A stretch of DNA of 64,000 nt, taken from Carya illinoinensis. Lineage: Eukaryota; Streptophyta; Magnoliopsida; Fagales; Juglandaceae. The translations under genes were made by a program, and so were the position numbers. A model generated the notes under the pieces. It did not search any database. It saw nothing but the letters and a program-made list of their open reading frames with translations, and had not been told where the DNA came from. The stretch covers positions 10,737,501 through 10,801,500 of the forward strand of contig NC_056755.1 of assembly GCF_018687715.1 (NCBI RefSeq), read 5' to 3'. Below are positions 35,195-46,407 of this stretch, piece by piece; positions within the stretch are counted from its first letter, which is position 1; every line of letters begins with the position of its first letter.

Positions 35195-38100
35195 GATTTT
35201 GAAGTTCTGGAAGGTTCCATACATGCCATTGCAGGTGGTATTAATAGTAATGCAATGAAGTTGTTGGGTAGAATTGGCTCTTTTGCTGTGGAGATTTTAG
35301 TGGATTTAGGGAGCACTCATAACTTTCTGGATCCATTGGTAGTTGAGGCAGCTAATTTGACAGTAGAAAAGGATATGGGGTTGCAGGTGAGAGTGGCAAA
35401 TGAAGCCAAGATAGTGAGCCAAGGAAGGTGTGTAGAGCCTGTTAACATTCAAGGTTCTAAATTCCTAGTTCCATTTCATGTTTTGACATTGGGGGGATGT
35501 GACATTATTCTTGGGGTCCAATGGCTTAAGACATTAGGATCCATTCAATGGGATTTTACAAACATTTCTAGGAGTTTATGGTAGGTGGGAAAAAGTTGTT
35601 ATTACAAGGCCTTGTTTCTGGTAATGTTCAAGAGGGTAGTAGTGGGAATCTGTTAAAATCCTGTTTTGTGAGGAAACAAGGATGGCTTTTGCAATTAGTA
35701 GCAGCACAAGTAGAAGAAAATAAAGAAGAGATGCAACCAGAAGTACATAACATTTTACAGCAGTTCAAGTATGTTTTTGAAGAACCAATTGGCTTACCTC
35801 CACCTCGGGTGTTTGACCATAAGATTGTTCTGAAGGATGGTTCTGCACTAGTTTCTGTGAGGCCCTATAGATACCCTCATTATCAGAAATCAGAAATTGA
35901 AAAGATTGTGCAAGATCTATTGAAGCATGGTGTGATTAGACCGAGCCAAAGCCCATCTTCCTCACCTGTTCTCCTTGTTAAGAAAGCTAATGGTTCATGG
36001 AGAATGTGTATGGATTATAGAGCTCTGAATCAAGAAACCATCAAGGACAAATTTTCAATTCCTGTCATTGATGAACTTCTTGATGAGTTACATGGAGCAC
36101 AATACTTTTCTAGCTTGATTTAAGGTCAGGCTATCATCAAATCAGGGTGAAGGAAGATGACATCCCTAAAACAACATTTAGAACTCATGAAGGCCATCAT
36201 GAGTTCTTGGTAATGCCTTTTGGGCTTACAAATGCCCCTGCTACCTTTCAAGGGCTGATGAACCGTGTTTTTAAGCCATTTCTTAGAAGATTTGTTTTAG
36301 TCTTCTTTGATGATATACTAGTATATAGCAAAAACTTGAATGACCATCTCGAGCACTTGAAAACAGTTTTAACTGTTTTATAGCAGCATACTCTCTTAGC
36401 TAAAATGTCCAAGTGTAGTTTTGGGGTCACTAAGGTGGATTATCTTGGTCACATTATATCTGTGGAAGGGGTTAGAGCTGATCCTACAAAATTAGCTGCT
36501 ATGGTTGAGTGGCCAATTCTTAAAAGTGTGAAGGCATTGAGAGGGTTTTTGGGGTTAACTGGGTATTACAGGAAGTTCATAAAAAGCTATGGATTTATAG
36601 CTGCTCCTTTAACCCTTTTGTCGAAAAAGAATTCATTTGTGTGGACTAAGGAAGCTGAGGAAGCCTTTCACAAATTGAAGAATGCAGTAGCTAATCCTCC
36701 AGTTTTGAAGTTACTAGATTTTAGCAAAGAATTCACTATCGAGTGTGATACTTCAGGAGTTGGGTTAGGGGCTGTTTTGATGCAAGAAGGACATCCAATA
36801 GCTTTTTTTTAGCAAGGCTTTGAAGGGTAAAGCATTACTACTGTCCACGTAGAATTTCTAGTTTTGGTGAGTGCAGTGGGTAAGTGGAGACCTTACTTAC
36901 TTGGCCAGCCTTTTAAGATCAAGACAGATCAACAAGTTTTGAAGTTTGTCTTAGAACAGAAGGTAGCTACTGAGGCACAGCAGAAGTGGATTTCAAAACT
37001 TATGGGTTATGATTTTCGAGTAGAGTACAAAAGGAGTAGGGATAACAAAGTGGCTGATGCCCTTTCAAGAAAAATGGAGGATGAATCAACTACATTGGCT
37101 TTAATTTCCTTTCCTACACCTCTGTGGTTAGATGATTTGAGGCAAAATTATTCCCTTTCTAATGAGATTACTGATGTCATTAGTGCATTACAACAAGGTC
37201 AGCAAATTTCACAAGAGTTTTCTCTGCAGCAAGGACTTTTACTCAAGAAAGGAAAATTGGTAATTGTGCCTGGATCTCCATTTCAACAAAAAATTTTGCA
37301 CCACATTCATTGTAGCCTAGAAGCAGGTCATGTGGGGTATCATAAGACCCTTCAGAAAGCAAAGATGGATTTTTATTGGCCAACTATGAGGAATGATATT
37401 AGACAAATGGTGAAAGAATGTCAAACCTGCCAAGTCAATTAAACTGAGAATGTTTGTCCAGCTGGGCTATTACAACCTCAACCTATTCCTCAAAATCCTT
37501 AGTTTGATATTGCCATAGATTTCATTGAGGGACTTCCCAGTTCAAAAGGCATGACTATGATTCTAACTGTAGTGGACAGGTTGACCAAGTATGGTCATTT
37601 CTTTCCTTTAGCACATCCATACACAGCCAGCAGGGTAGCTGAAGTATTTTTCTCTGGGGTGTTTAAGGTTCATGGCTTCCCTAAGACCATAGTGCTTGAC
37701 AGAGATGTGATATTCAAGAGTAAATTTTGGACATAATTGTTTAGAATGCAAGCACTGCACTAGCATTTAGTTCAGCTTACCATCCTCAATCTGATGGTCA
37801 AGCTAAAGCTGTAAATAAGTGTGTGGAGCAGTGTTTTTGGTACCGTACCGTACCAGCCGGTACGGCTGGTACATTCCGTTCCGGTCACCAGGCTGGTACA
37901 GGTAAGGTACCTGTTTCGTATGGGCTGAAATACCGACCGTACCGGCCTGTATTTCGGCCTGTGTACCGGCCGATATTTCGGTATTTCGGCCTTTATTTGT
38001 TTTTCATTTTTTTAAGTTATAATCTCATTTTTTGACCCCCAATTCATATCAGACTATTTACAATTTATATATACATATGTATTCATGTATAATTTATTTA

Positions 38101-38960
38101 TATATAGATTATTATTTTGAAATATAATTTATATATATAATTTATTTATATATTGACTATCCCGAAATGGTACTGGTACCGAAATATTTCGTTCCAGTGC
38201 CTTGACCGGTACGACATCCGGTACGGTATTCAAAACATTGATGTGGAGGCCTATTTGAGTGCTTATGTTGGTTCCAAACCAAAAGATTGGTGTAGCTGGT
38301 TACCCATGGCTGAGTGGTATTACAATACTACTGTCCATTCTTCCACAGGATTTTTTCCTTTCCAAGCCTTATATGGCATTCAACCACCAAAATTGCTGAC
38401 TTATGTGCAAGGCACTACTGCTAATGAAGTAGTGGATCAGCATTTGAAAACTCGAGAAGAAGTATTAAGTCTCTTGAAGGAAAATTTGAAGAAAGCTCAA
38501 AATCGAATGAAGATGCAAGTTGATAAAAAGAGGATTGAAAGAAGTTTTGAAGTTGGGACTTGGGTTTTTCTTAAACTGCAGCCCTATAGACAAAAAACAG
38601 TGGCTGTAAGACATAACTTGAAGTTATCTCCTAGATATTTTGGACTATTCCAGGTGATTGAAAGGATTGGTTCTATAGCTTACAAGCTTAATCTGCCCTC
38701 TTTATCAAAAAGACATCCTGTATTCCATATTTCCCGCCTTAAAGAAAAATTAGGGGAACACATTTCTCCATGACTTCCCACTTTACCACCTGTTGATAAT
38801 GATGGGGTGGTTCAGCTTGAGCCTGAAATAATTCTGGAAAGGAGAATGAAGAAGGTAGGAAATCGTGCTTGTACTGAAGTGTTAGTGAAATGGGTGGGAG
38901 CTGCTGTGGAGGAAGTTACTTTGGGATCTCAAAAATTCTTATCCTCACTTAATAGGGATT
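35195..38960 (+). pseudogene. Chromovirus pol remnant (protease, RT, RNase H, integrase, chromodomain)
   Basis: Domain order is protease-RT-RNaseH-integrase, as in Ty3/Gypsy. The protease site reads VDLGSTHNF (35300) where D-S/T-G is expected. RT is split by a shift near 36121 but has [12 protein letters not shown] and FFDDILVYS. RNase H has [12 protein letters not shown]. Integrase has the HHCC zinc site (HHIHCS ... CQTCQ), then [10 protein letters not shown] and LDRDVIF. The third catalytic acid is changed: the usual DGQTE reads DGQAK at about 37805. The integrase is then interrupted by a 412-bp hAT MITE. Downstream sequence resumes with [24 protein letters not shown] and a degenerate chromodomain (EIILERRMKK ... 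LVKWVG). At least eight stops or frameshifts. Confidence 0.92.
37829..38240. mobile_element. hAT-type MITE (412 bp) inside the integrase
   Basis: Left end CAGTGTTTTTGGTACCGTAC; right end, reverse-complemented, CAATGTTTTGAATACCGTAC. The CARTG termini are typical of hAT elements. The flanks GTGTGGAG (37821-37828) and ATGTGGAG (38241-38248) match at 7 of 8 positions, as for an 8-bp hAT duplication. The host integrase frame continues across it. The interior has many GGTAC/GTACC palindromes (for example 37840-37960), so single strands should fold strongly. There is no transposase, so it is non-autonomous. Confidence 0.88.
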
Positions 38961-39000
38961 TTTTTGTGATTGTCACATGTGTGCCTTGGGGGCAAGGCCT

Positions 39001-39015
39001 TGAAGAAGGGGAGAT
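39001..39015 (+). other. Polypurine tract of the chromovirus
   Basis: GAAGAAGGGGAGAT directly precedes the TGTCACGG start of the 3' LTR, the expected plus-strand priming site. Confidence 0.85.
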
Positions 39016-40961
39016 TGTCACGGGTGTGCTGGGGGCAATGGCCTTGAAGAAGGTTGCTGAGTGTAGAAGAGGGAAGTGTGAAGTCTGTGATAAACAGGCA
39101 TAACATGTGCAGTAAACAATACGGGGCGTTTTGTATTAAAAGGGACTTGTTTATGTTTAGTAAAACAGTGTGTTGGTTTAAGTAATATGGTGATTTTTGA
39201 TATTTAGAAGTTTGGGTGCGTTTTATGTTGTATTAGTTACATTTTGAATTTCTGGATTCACTCTGTGAGTATAAGAGTAGCTGTAACAGCCTGCTAGAAA
39301 TTTAACGGTGAAATTTCTATTGGTTTTAGGAATTTCATGAAGACCTGATAAGTTTTCACGAATCTATTAATCGTATAGTTGATGTTATTACTCACTGTGG
39401 TATCAGAAGTGTGTCTTTGATTATTGGAGATAGTTAGAAAATTTTAATTGGACACATGGAAAGATTTTAGCCACGTTACTCTTCCAAGTCTACTTTCCAC
39501 TTTTGAAAAATAGCCTAAGCTAATTTTGTGGATATTATTGGATAAAAAAAGAAATATCTTGAGCTAATTTTCGTGAATATTATTGGATAAAAATATCTTG
39601 AGCTGATTTTTATAGATATTATTAAATAAAAATATCTTAAGCTGATTTTTGTAGATATCATTGGATAGAAATATCTTGAGATGATTTTTATAGATATTTT
39701 GGGTAGGAAAAACCTACACTCAACTCTCAACTCCAGCCTTATCCTCTTCCATATCTCGTCTATAAGTATCTCCAGCCACCACCCACGAACTTATCTTCAT
39801 TTACACTTTCCATTAAAAGAATATCAAACACTCTCTCTCGGATAGATTTTAGGAGTTATTTTGCACGCCCATTTCGAAGCTTTTGTAAGTATTTTATCAT
39901 AAAGTTTCCTTCATATAAGTTGTTCCTTTTTGAGCCTAGTTTATGTGGATATCTTATTTGTCCCATTTGAAGATCATTTGGTCAGTCAAATATTATGTAA
40001 ACTATAAAAAGTTCATTCTAGGAGATAAACTGGAGAATATGTTATAGTTTGGAGTTTTTGACCAAGCTAATGGATAGATATTGGTCTAAACTTTTTATGG
40101 AGTATTGTTAACATGTATATATGATTATTGGTGGAGGATTTTTGCATGATTAAAGGTTTTGATGAAAGATTTTCTTAGATTTAGAAACTTAGAAACTAGA
40201 AGAGGAAAAACAGTTTCTGTTTTGAGAAAGTTTAACTCTTTGGTGGTCTAAACCTATTCCAATGACTTTGATAATTTTATTGGAGGATCCTAAGCATCTT
40301 ATATATATGTTATATTATTATTTTGAAAATATTTGATGTTAGTTTCAAAGATATGAAATTTTATGCAAAGAGATATTCAGATAAGCTAAAGTGTGGATGT
40401 TCTTGGCTAAATTTATGTTTTGGTTAATTTTTAACTGTGTGATCTTGAACTAGAAGCTTATATATGTTTTAGGACATCTTTTTAAATCATGTGATGATTT
40501 GATTTGAAGATCACATCTTTATAAGTTATAGATCAAAAAGTTAATCAAAACAAGTTAGAAACAAAAATCAATGGAAATAACATATGAGAATTTCGGCCAT
40601 ATGGAGTTTTAATAGTTGTGATTAGTTTTAAATTTTTCTAAATTGATATTTGAGTTGAGGATAAAATTTACATGAAGCATGTAAATTTTGTTGACTTTTG
40701 GAATTAGTATACAAAATCCTTAAGTTATGGGTTAAACGGTCATTTTCCCACGTGCAGAGAATAAAATGGAAATTTTACTCTTTAAGTTAGTATTTTCCAT
40801 ATTTCAATTTATTAGTGATTTAGTGCTAACTTTTAGAATCACTAATTACAGTTCCTCATGATCGCGTTTAAGGTTTTATAAGAAATGCGGAGATCGAGGT
40901 AAGTTAGCTTTTAACTTACTAACAGTCTACTATGTATGTGTGCTAAGTAAATGAATTACAG

Positions 40962-40963
<2 letters not shown>

Positions 40964-41016
<53 letters not shown>
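40964..41016. repeat. (TA)n(TG)n microsatellite
   Basis: A TA run is followed by about 20 TG units. It lies within the solo LTR and is absent or very short in the sister LTR near 24390. Confidence 0.9.
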
Positions 41017-41018
<2 letters not shown>

Positions 41019-41404
41019 TATCATATATGTCATGCCATGCCAAGTTATCACATAATTGTCTGTTACATAGAATTTATTCTGTCATCAGTTTTTATCTGTT
41101 ACATAATATATTCTGTCATATATATGAAAACTGTTACATAATATATTCTGTTATGTATTGCTATACATTACAAGTACGCCATGTTAAGTATGCCATCTAT
41201 TACATGTATGTCAAGTCATGTAATATTCACTGTTGCAAGTATGTCATATTAAATATGTTGTCTATTATATGTCATGTTACAAAATGTTTCTATCTCAAGT
41301 TGGTCGTGTCTTTCAAGTTATGTTCATGTCACGTTATGTTACGTCAGAGCTTCAGTCCTTTCGTATTCCAATCATGTTTCATCTTGAGTTACATACAGTT
41401 TCGT

Positions 41405-41695
41405 GGGGCCCACAACAACTGTGGCACACGAAGTATGGGGTCACAGCAATTGTGACGCATACACTACATGAGACACAACAATTGTGACAAGTAGAATATA
41501 TGGGGCCGCAACAACTGTGGAGTATGTATTTAACTGTATTGTGACACGTAGAATACATGAGGCCACAACAACTGTGGAGTATGTATTTAACTGCATTATG
41601 ACGTGTAGAATATATGGGGCCACAACAACTGTGGAGTATGTATTTACACGTAGAATACATGGGGCCACAACAACTGTGGAGTATGTATTTTTCAT
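41405..41695. repeat. Minisatellite with ~60-bp units in the LTR
   Basis: Units contain GGGCCACAACAACTGTGGAG followed by TATGTATTT. About five to six units, some degenerate, are present here, versus three at 23942-24080 in the sister LTR. The open frames on both strands come from the repeat. Confidence 0.85.
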
Positions 41696-42584
41696 GTTAA
41701 GTCAAGTTTCAGATCAAGTTCATTTTAAGTCAAGTTCAGTTCACGTTTCAATTTAAGTTATATCAATTATGATATATTGTATGTCAAGTTATGCTTCAAT
41801 TACTTATGAATTTGATTATGCATTCATGCTTTTACTGTCATCCATGCATCATTAGCCTGTGTGGAAGTTTGTTTTGTTAACTTACTGAGATTTGTAATCA
41901 AATCTCACTGTGGTAATCCCAACTACAATTTTCCCGAATGGTAGATCTTGTTACAGGACCTGAAGGAAGATCAGGCAGGAGCTGACCAACTAGACACAGT
42001 CGACTGAACGACGGTGCGTCGTTCATGTTAATATAGTAGTTAAATTACTACTTGTACGATGGAGTGGCATCTCCAGTACTTTTTGGATCATAACTATTTT
42101 GGACTAGTGCTGTGATCTTAGTTATTCATTGGATCTTTATATATGAAGTATGTTTTAAGTATTTGAGATATTTTCAATTTGGTGCATAGTATTACTAAAG
42201 AAAAAATTTATCTGCTGCGAATATTGCATAATGTTAGATGCATGTTGGGAATATTGCATCTTATATGTCATGAACGGGGGCGGGTAATCTTGTGTTGCAT
42301 GTCTTGACGCTTCAAATGTCCGTCCGATCCCAAACGGAATTTGGGGGCGTCACAGTAGCAGAGTTCATGCATGTAAGCATATCGGTTGAATAAGAAGCTT
42401 GAGTCTTGGAGGTTGGGAGTTCCTTGAAAATTCCCAGTTCAGATTCTTCATGGAATCTGGAGTTTAAACCATTTGTGTGTTGCGCTATTCTCTACTACTT
42501 TTTAGTCTTGTGTGTTGTGAGTAGTTAATCATCGGAAGAAATCTGAAGTCTGGGTGATAATCAGCAGTTCTTGATTACATCATG

Positions 42585-43640
42585 CAGTTGCCACTCCATC
42601 GAGAAAACCTTCAAGGAACGTCAAAGGCCAATAACAAAAAGCGGATTATACAGAATATGTGAAGCGATAAAACAAAAAAGTAGAAGAAAAAGCAAGACAA
42701 TGAGTTGGATAACCTCGTGATCATAATTTAGGTATATATTGAGTATCTTTTGATAGCTTGTTTTTATTTTCCTGGATTTGGTCGGTAAGTTGTTTTTTGA
42801 TTGAAGGAGATTTCATTGATATGCAAGTTTTTGAAATTCAATAACAGGACATCTTTCATTATATTTGTTGATTTTTCTGGATTTGGTCTACAGATATATA
42901 TGCAGAGTATCTCTTTGAGTATTTCTTTGATGGATACTTGTGATCAATGTTTTACACACTTATCTCTTTGAGTGTGTGTGTATATATATATGTTAAATAC
43001 GAGATCTTGTTTACATATTATTTGCTTGGTTTGTAATTGTAGAGCATAGATCTGATTTATGTTAAATACGAGATCCCGTTATAATTGAATCAATCAATAA
43101 CTTGGAGACCACCGCTATAACACAGAAATCAAGAAATCTGTAGCGATTGATCAGAAAGTCGATCGGTTTCGACGATTAGAAGGGTATAGAAGCGGTCCAA
43201 CAATTATTAGTAGGATTAAAAAAAATGGAGTTGACGGCTTAATGCTTGCCAGAGAGAGTTCTATGCCCTTAGGATAAAGACTCAAATTATCTTCCTTTTA
43301 TTGCTTGCACCTACCAGAATTGGCACATCTCTACGGGCGAGCCGTTTAGATCTTTCTCTCTCTTTATTTATTTATTTATCAATTACTGCAAATTTTTAAA
43401 AACCAAAGGGACAAACACATGTATAAGAATTTAAAAGAGACGTGATATATTAGGATTTGAAACCACAATCTTATTATTAAGGAATTTGAAAGAGTGAAGT
43501 GGGTTTGACATTAAACAATAAGGAATTTAATTATATAAAAAAGATATAAGAGGAAATTCATTAATCACGTGTTTTTTTTTTTAAAATATGAACAATATAA
43601 TTTTAAAATACAAATAAAAGGTTAAGTTAATATAATTACC
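42585..43640. other. Stretch without a supported gene
   Basis: This is the right-hand continuation of the chromovirus target locus. It is AT-rich and has no recognised coding or element ends. Confidence 0.5.
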
Positions 43641-44281
43641 AGTACAAAACTAATAAATGTTTGGCGAATAATTATACGTTAATTACTAGGGTAATAATAT
43701 TAATGCCGGAAAAATTTCTGTCTTACCGGAACAACAAATAAGCATTGGAAATAATTTATATTTATTGGCACATACAAAAATGCTGGATATGTAAATGCAG
43801 GTAAAACTTATTATTTACTAGCGCAAAATTAATAAATTAGCGGCGATTTTATAAATGCCGTAACAATTATATATTTTTACTGGCACAACAATGTAAAGGC
43901 CAACAAAATTTCTAATTTAGCGGCAGGAAAAATAAGTGCCGACACTAATATATATTTACCAGTGCATACAAAAACACTGGAAATGTCAACGCCCGAAAAC
44001 TTATTATTTACTGGCATAAAATTAATAAATTAGCGGTGATTTTATAAATGCCAGAACAATTATATATTTTTGCTAGTGTTGCAACAATATAAATGCAGGC
44101 AAAACTTCTTATTTATTGGCACAAAAAATAAGCGCCACCAATAATATATATTTAGCGGCGCATACAAAAATATCGAAAATATAAAAGTCAGTAAATTGTT
44201 TTTTTTTTTCTTTTTTTCAACAAAAATGTCAAAAATATAAATGCCGGTAAATTGGTTTGTTTTTTTTTTTTTTTCATAGTG
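43640..44281. repeat. ~195-bp tandem repeats ending in a CACTA-like terminus
   Basis: CATACAAAAA recurs at 43771, 43965 and 44161. Between these points the units share GCGGCGATTTTATAAATGCC-like and CAATTATATATTTTT-like segments. The block ends TTTTTTTTCATAGTG at 44281, whose reverse complement starts CACTATGAAA, like the end of a CACTA element with subterminal repeats. I found no matching left CACTA terminus, so the element limits are uncertain. Confidence 0.55.
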
Positions 44282-44329
44282 ACGGCAAATCATATCCAAT
44301 ACCATTTGAGCCCCTACATGGTTTGAAGA

Positions 44330-45490
44330 CATCAATGAAGATGTATAGTCAGAGTTTGGTGGTGATGGTTACGATGACGGTATGGAGCAAATGCTAAGTG
44401 AAATTGGTGCGGGAATGTTAATGGATGAAGTTGATACAGACACATCAAATTCAAATAATGCAGGTCATAACACTTTTACATTCTTATGGAATGATTTACA
44501 ATGTGAGTTATATCTAGGATGTAGAAGGCCTAGTAAGTTGTCATTTACAATTAGACTACACATAAAATCCATGTGCCGATTATCAATTAAGGCGATCAAT
44601 ATATTACTTGAGTTGTTTAAAGGGGCACTTCTATATATAAGACAATATTATACCTCGCAACTTCTATGAAGCAAAACAATTGAAGTGAGGACTCGAGTTT
44701 GATTACAACGTAATACATGCATGTAAGAATGACTGTTTTATTTTGGCGAGAGAATGAGCAATTGAACTAGTGTCCCATTTCCCATAAATCAAGATGGATA
44801 TCTGAGAAGAAAAATGTGCCACAAAAGATCGTACGCCACTTTCCATTGATACATACATTACAATGGTTATTTATGTCATGTGTAACGGCTATTGACATGA
44901 CATAACACTCATCATCTAGAGTTAGGAATGATAGTGTCTTGTCACATCCTTCTGATTCTCAGGTTTGGAAGGAATTTGATTTGGAATACTCATGATTTGC
45001 TGAAGAACCTCGTAATGTGCAACTTGAGTTTAATCCATTTGGGAACATGAGTAGTACTAGTCATAGTACTTAGCCAGTTGTACTTATACTGTATAATCTA
45101 CCACCGTGGAAGTGTATGAATAATCCATATTTTATGATGAGTTTGCTCATTCCAGGTTCAAGATTACCAGTAAATGATAAAGATGTACATTTACTGCCAC
45201 TGATTGTAGAATTGAAAGACTTGTGGGAGAATGGGATCCACACATTTGATTCATTAACAGGTAAGCCATTCAAGATGCATGCTGCCGTATTATGGACAAT
45301 AAATGATTTTTCCTCTTATAGAAACTTGTTAGGTTGAAGTATTAAGGGAAAAATGACAGTCTGACTTATAACAAACATACCCAATCTGAATGGCTTACGT
45401 ATGGGAGGAAACTATGTTTCATGGGTTATCATCGATTTTTACCTGTGACCATAGATGGCGTGGAAATTTTAGTATGTTTGATGACACTGT
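44330..45490 (+). pseudogene. CACTA (En/Spm) TNP2-type transposase remnant
   Basis: Plus-strand pieces in several frames match tnp2. Around 44660-44760 there is an FYEAKQLK-like segment followed by a FWRENEQLN-like segment. Around 44950-45060 there is NPFGNMS. 45090-45337 is the core, with LYNLPPWKCMNNPYFMMSL, VKDKDVHLLPLIVELKDLW-like sequence and AAVLWTINDFSSY. It is broken by stops and shifts and truncated before the catalytic C-terminal half. It differs clearly from the copy at 30565-32210. Confidence 0.8.
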
Positions 45491-45539
45491 TGAATGGGGG
45501 AACCCTCCACCATATTTATTTGGCCAAGATGTTTTCAAA

Positions 45540-46250
45540 CGATAATGTTTTCAAAATCAATGTTTTAGTAACAATAAATGTTTTTAAAAATCATCTCTTC
45601 TAAAATGGTCAAGTTTAGGAAAAAAAAAAATGGATATGTCAATGGTGACATTTTTGTGGAGTTTAAATTATAACAAATATGAGTATAGGAGAAAATATAG
45701 ATAATTGAACGAATAGTTTATTTTGTTCTAATAAAATATTTATAAAAAAATATTTAGGAATGAATAGTAACTCTCAATATTTAAGAATCTATTTTTCATA
45801 TGTCAACTTTTTCTCCAATAATAATCAGCCAACCATAGAACCCTTTTATTTTTTTTTGTTAAAACCTAGTCCTCGTTTGTTTATACAAACATTCGCAATT
45901 CATCTAACTAATTATCACAATTTTATCAAACTTCCACACAAAATGCAATAAACAATTTCAACATTTTCAAATTCTAAAATAAAAATTATACTAAAATATA
46001 ATATTCTAATAATATTTTATTCAACTTTCAATTTTTATCTTATCTCATTTCATCTGTGTAACTAAATGAGGCCTTAAATCTCTTAATTTTAATCAATAAG
46101 CTATGGGAATGCTCTAAAACCTTGATGTTGACAAGAAAAGAGAGTAGGGTATTGTGTTTACTCATGTCTCTGCTGTCCCTCATCTCCTCGCTATCATGGC
46201 ATTCTGATGGAAGTCATTTTCAATGTGAATCACATAAACTACATGAAACA
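45540..46250. repeat. Block duplicated from/to 16.9-17.5 kb, with a MITE inside
   Basis: Similar by eye to 16890-17500. A piece at about 45871-46073 is extra here. It starts CCTCGTTTGTTTATAC and ends GTGTAACTAAATGAGGCC, giving imperfect inverted ends with an interior like the MITE at 13119-13286. No coding content. Confidence 0.6.
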
Positions 46251-46407
46251 CCCATACGGGCAAGGCTTTCTTGTCCCCGCAACAATCAACCACTACTCTT
46301 TCGCTAGAGTCTCTCTACACTACTGTGTTTTAACTCCCCTTTCATGAAACTAACAAAAGTCTTCAGTTGAAAAATGCATCCCAGAACACCAATAACCAAT
46401 AGAAACA

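Larger units (their letters stand above)
39282..42354 (+). mobile_element. Solo LTR (Ty3/Gypsy-like), 3073 bp, with GTAGC target duplication
   Basis: Starts TGTAACAGCCTGC and ends TTGGGGGCGTCACA. It is flanked by GTAGC at 39277-39281 and 42355-42359. It is the same family as 23258-26419, in opposite orientation. It lacks coding domains. It carries an expanded minisatellite (about 41405-41695) and an AT/TG microsatellite. It is younger than the chromovirus that it interrupts. Confidence 0.92.
33602..42579 (+). mobile_element. Ty3/Gypsy chromovirus, complete but inactive, with two nested insertions
   Basis: The element has a 5' LTR (33602-34124), PBS, gag-pol remnants, PPT and a 3' LTR (39016-42579, interrupted). 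It is flanked by a TCATG duplication at 33597-33601 and 42580-42584. Without the hAT MITE (412 bp) and the solo LTR (3073 bp) it would be about 5.5 kb. Size, short LTRs and a chromodomain-like C-terminus suggest a Reina-type chromovirus, but CRM/Tekay are not excluded. The two LTRs differ at roughly a dozen positions in about 240 aligned bases plus indels, so the insertion is not recent. Confidence 0.93.
39016..42579 (+). repeat. 3' LTR of the chromovirus, interrupted by a solo LTR
   Basis: 39016-39281 and 42360-42579 together reproduce the 5' LTR. The interruption is exactly the 39282-42354 element with its GTAGC duplication. The polyadenylation end reads TTGATTACA and is followed by the TCATG target duplication. 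Confidence 0.92.

Noticed and set aside
41405..41695. Regular repeats that could be mistaken for a CRISPR array
   Set aside because: Units are directly adjacent and diverged, with no unique spacers, and the genome is a plant.
41379..41756. Three overlapping repetitive frames on both strands
   Set aside because: They are generated by the ~60-bp minisatellite of the solo LTR, whose unit length leaves several frames open.
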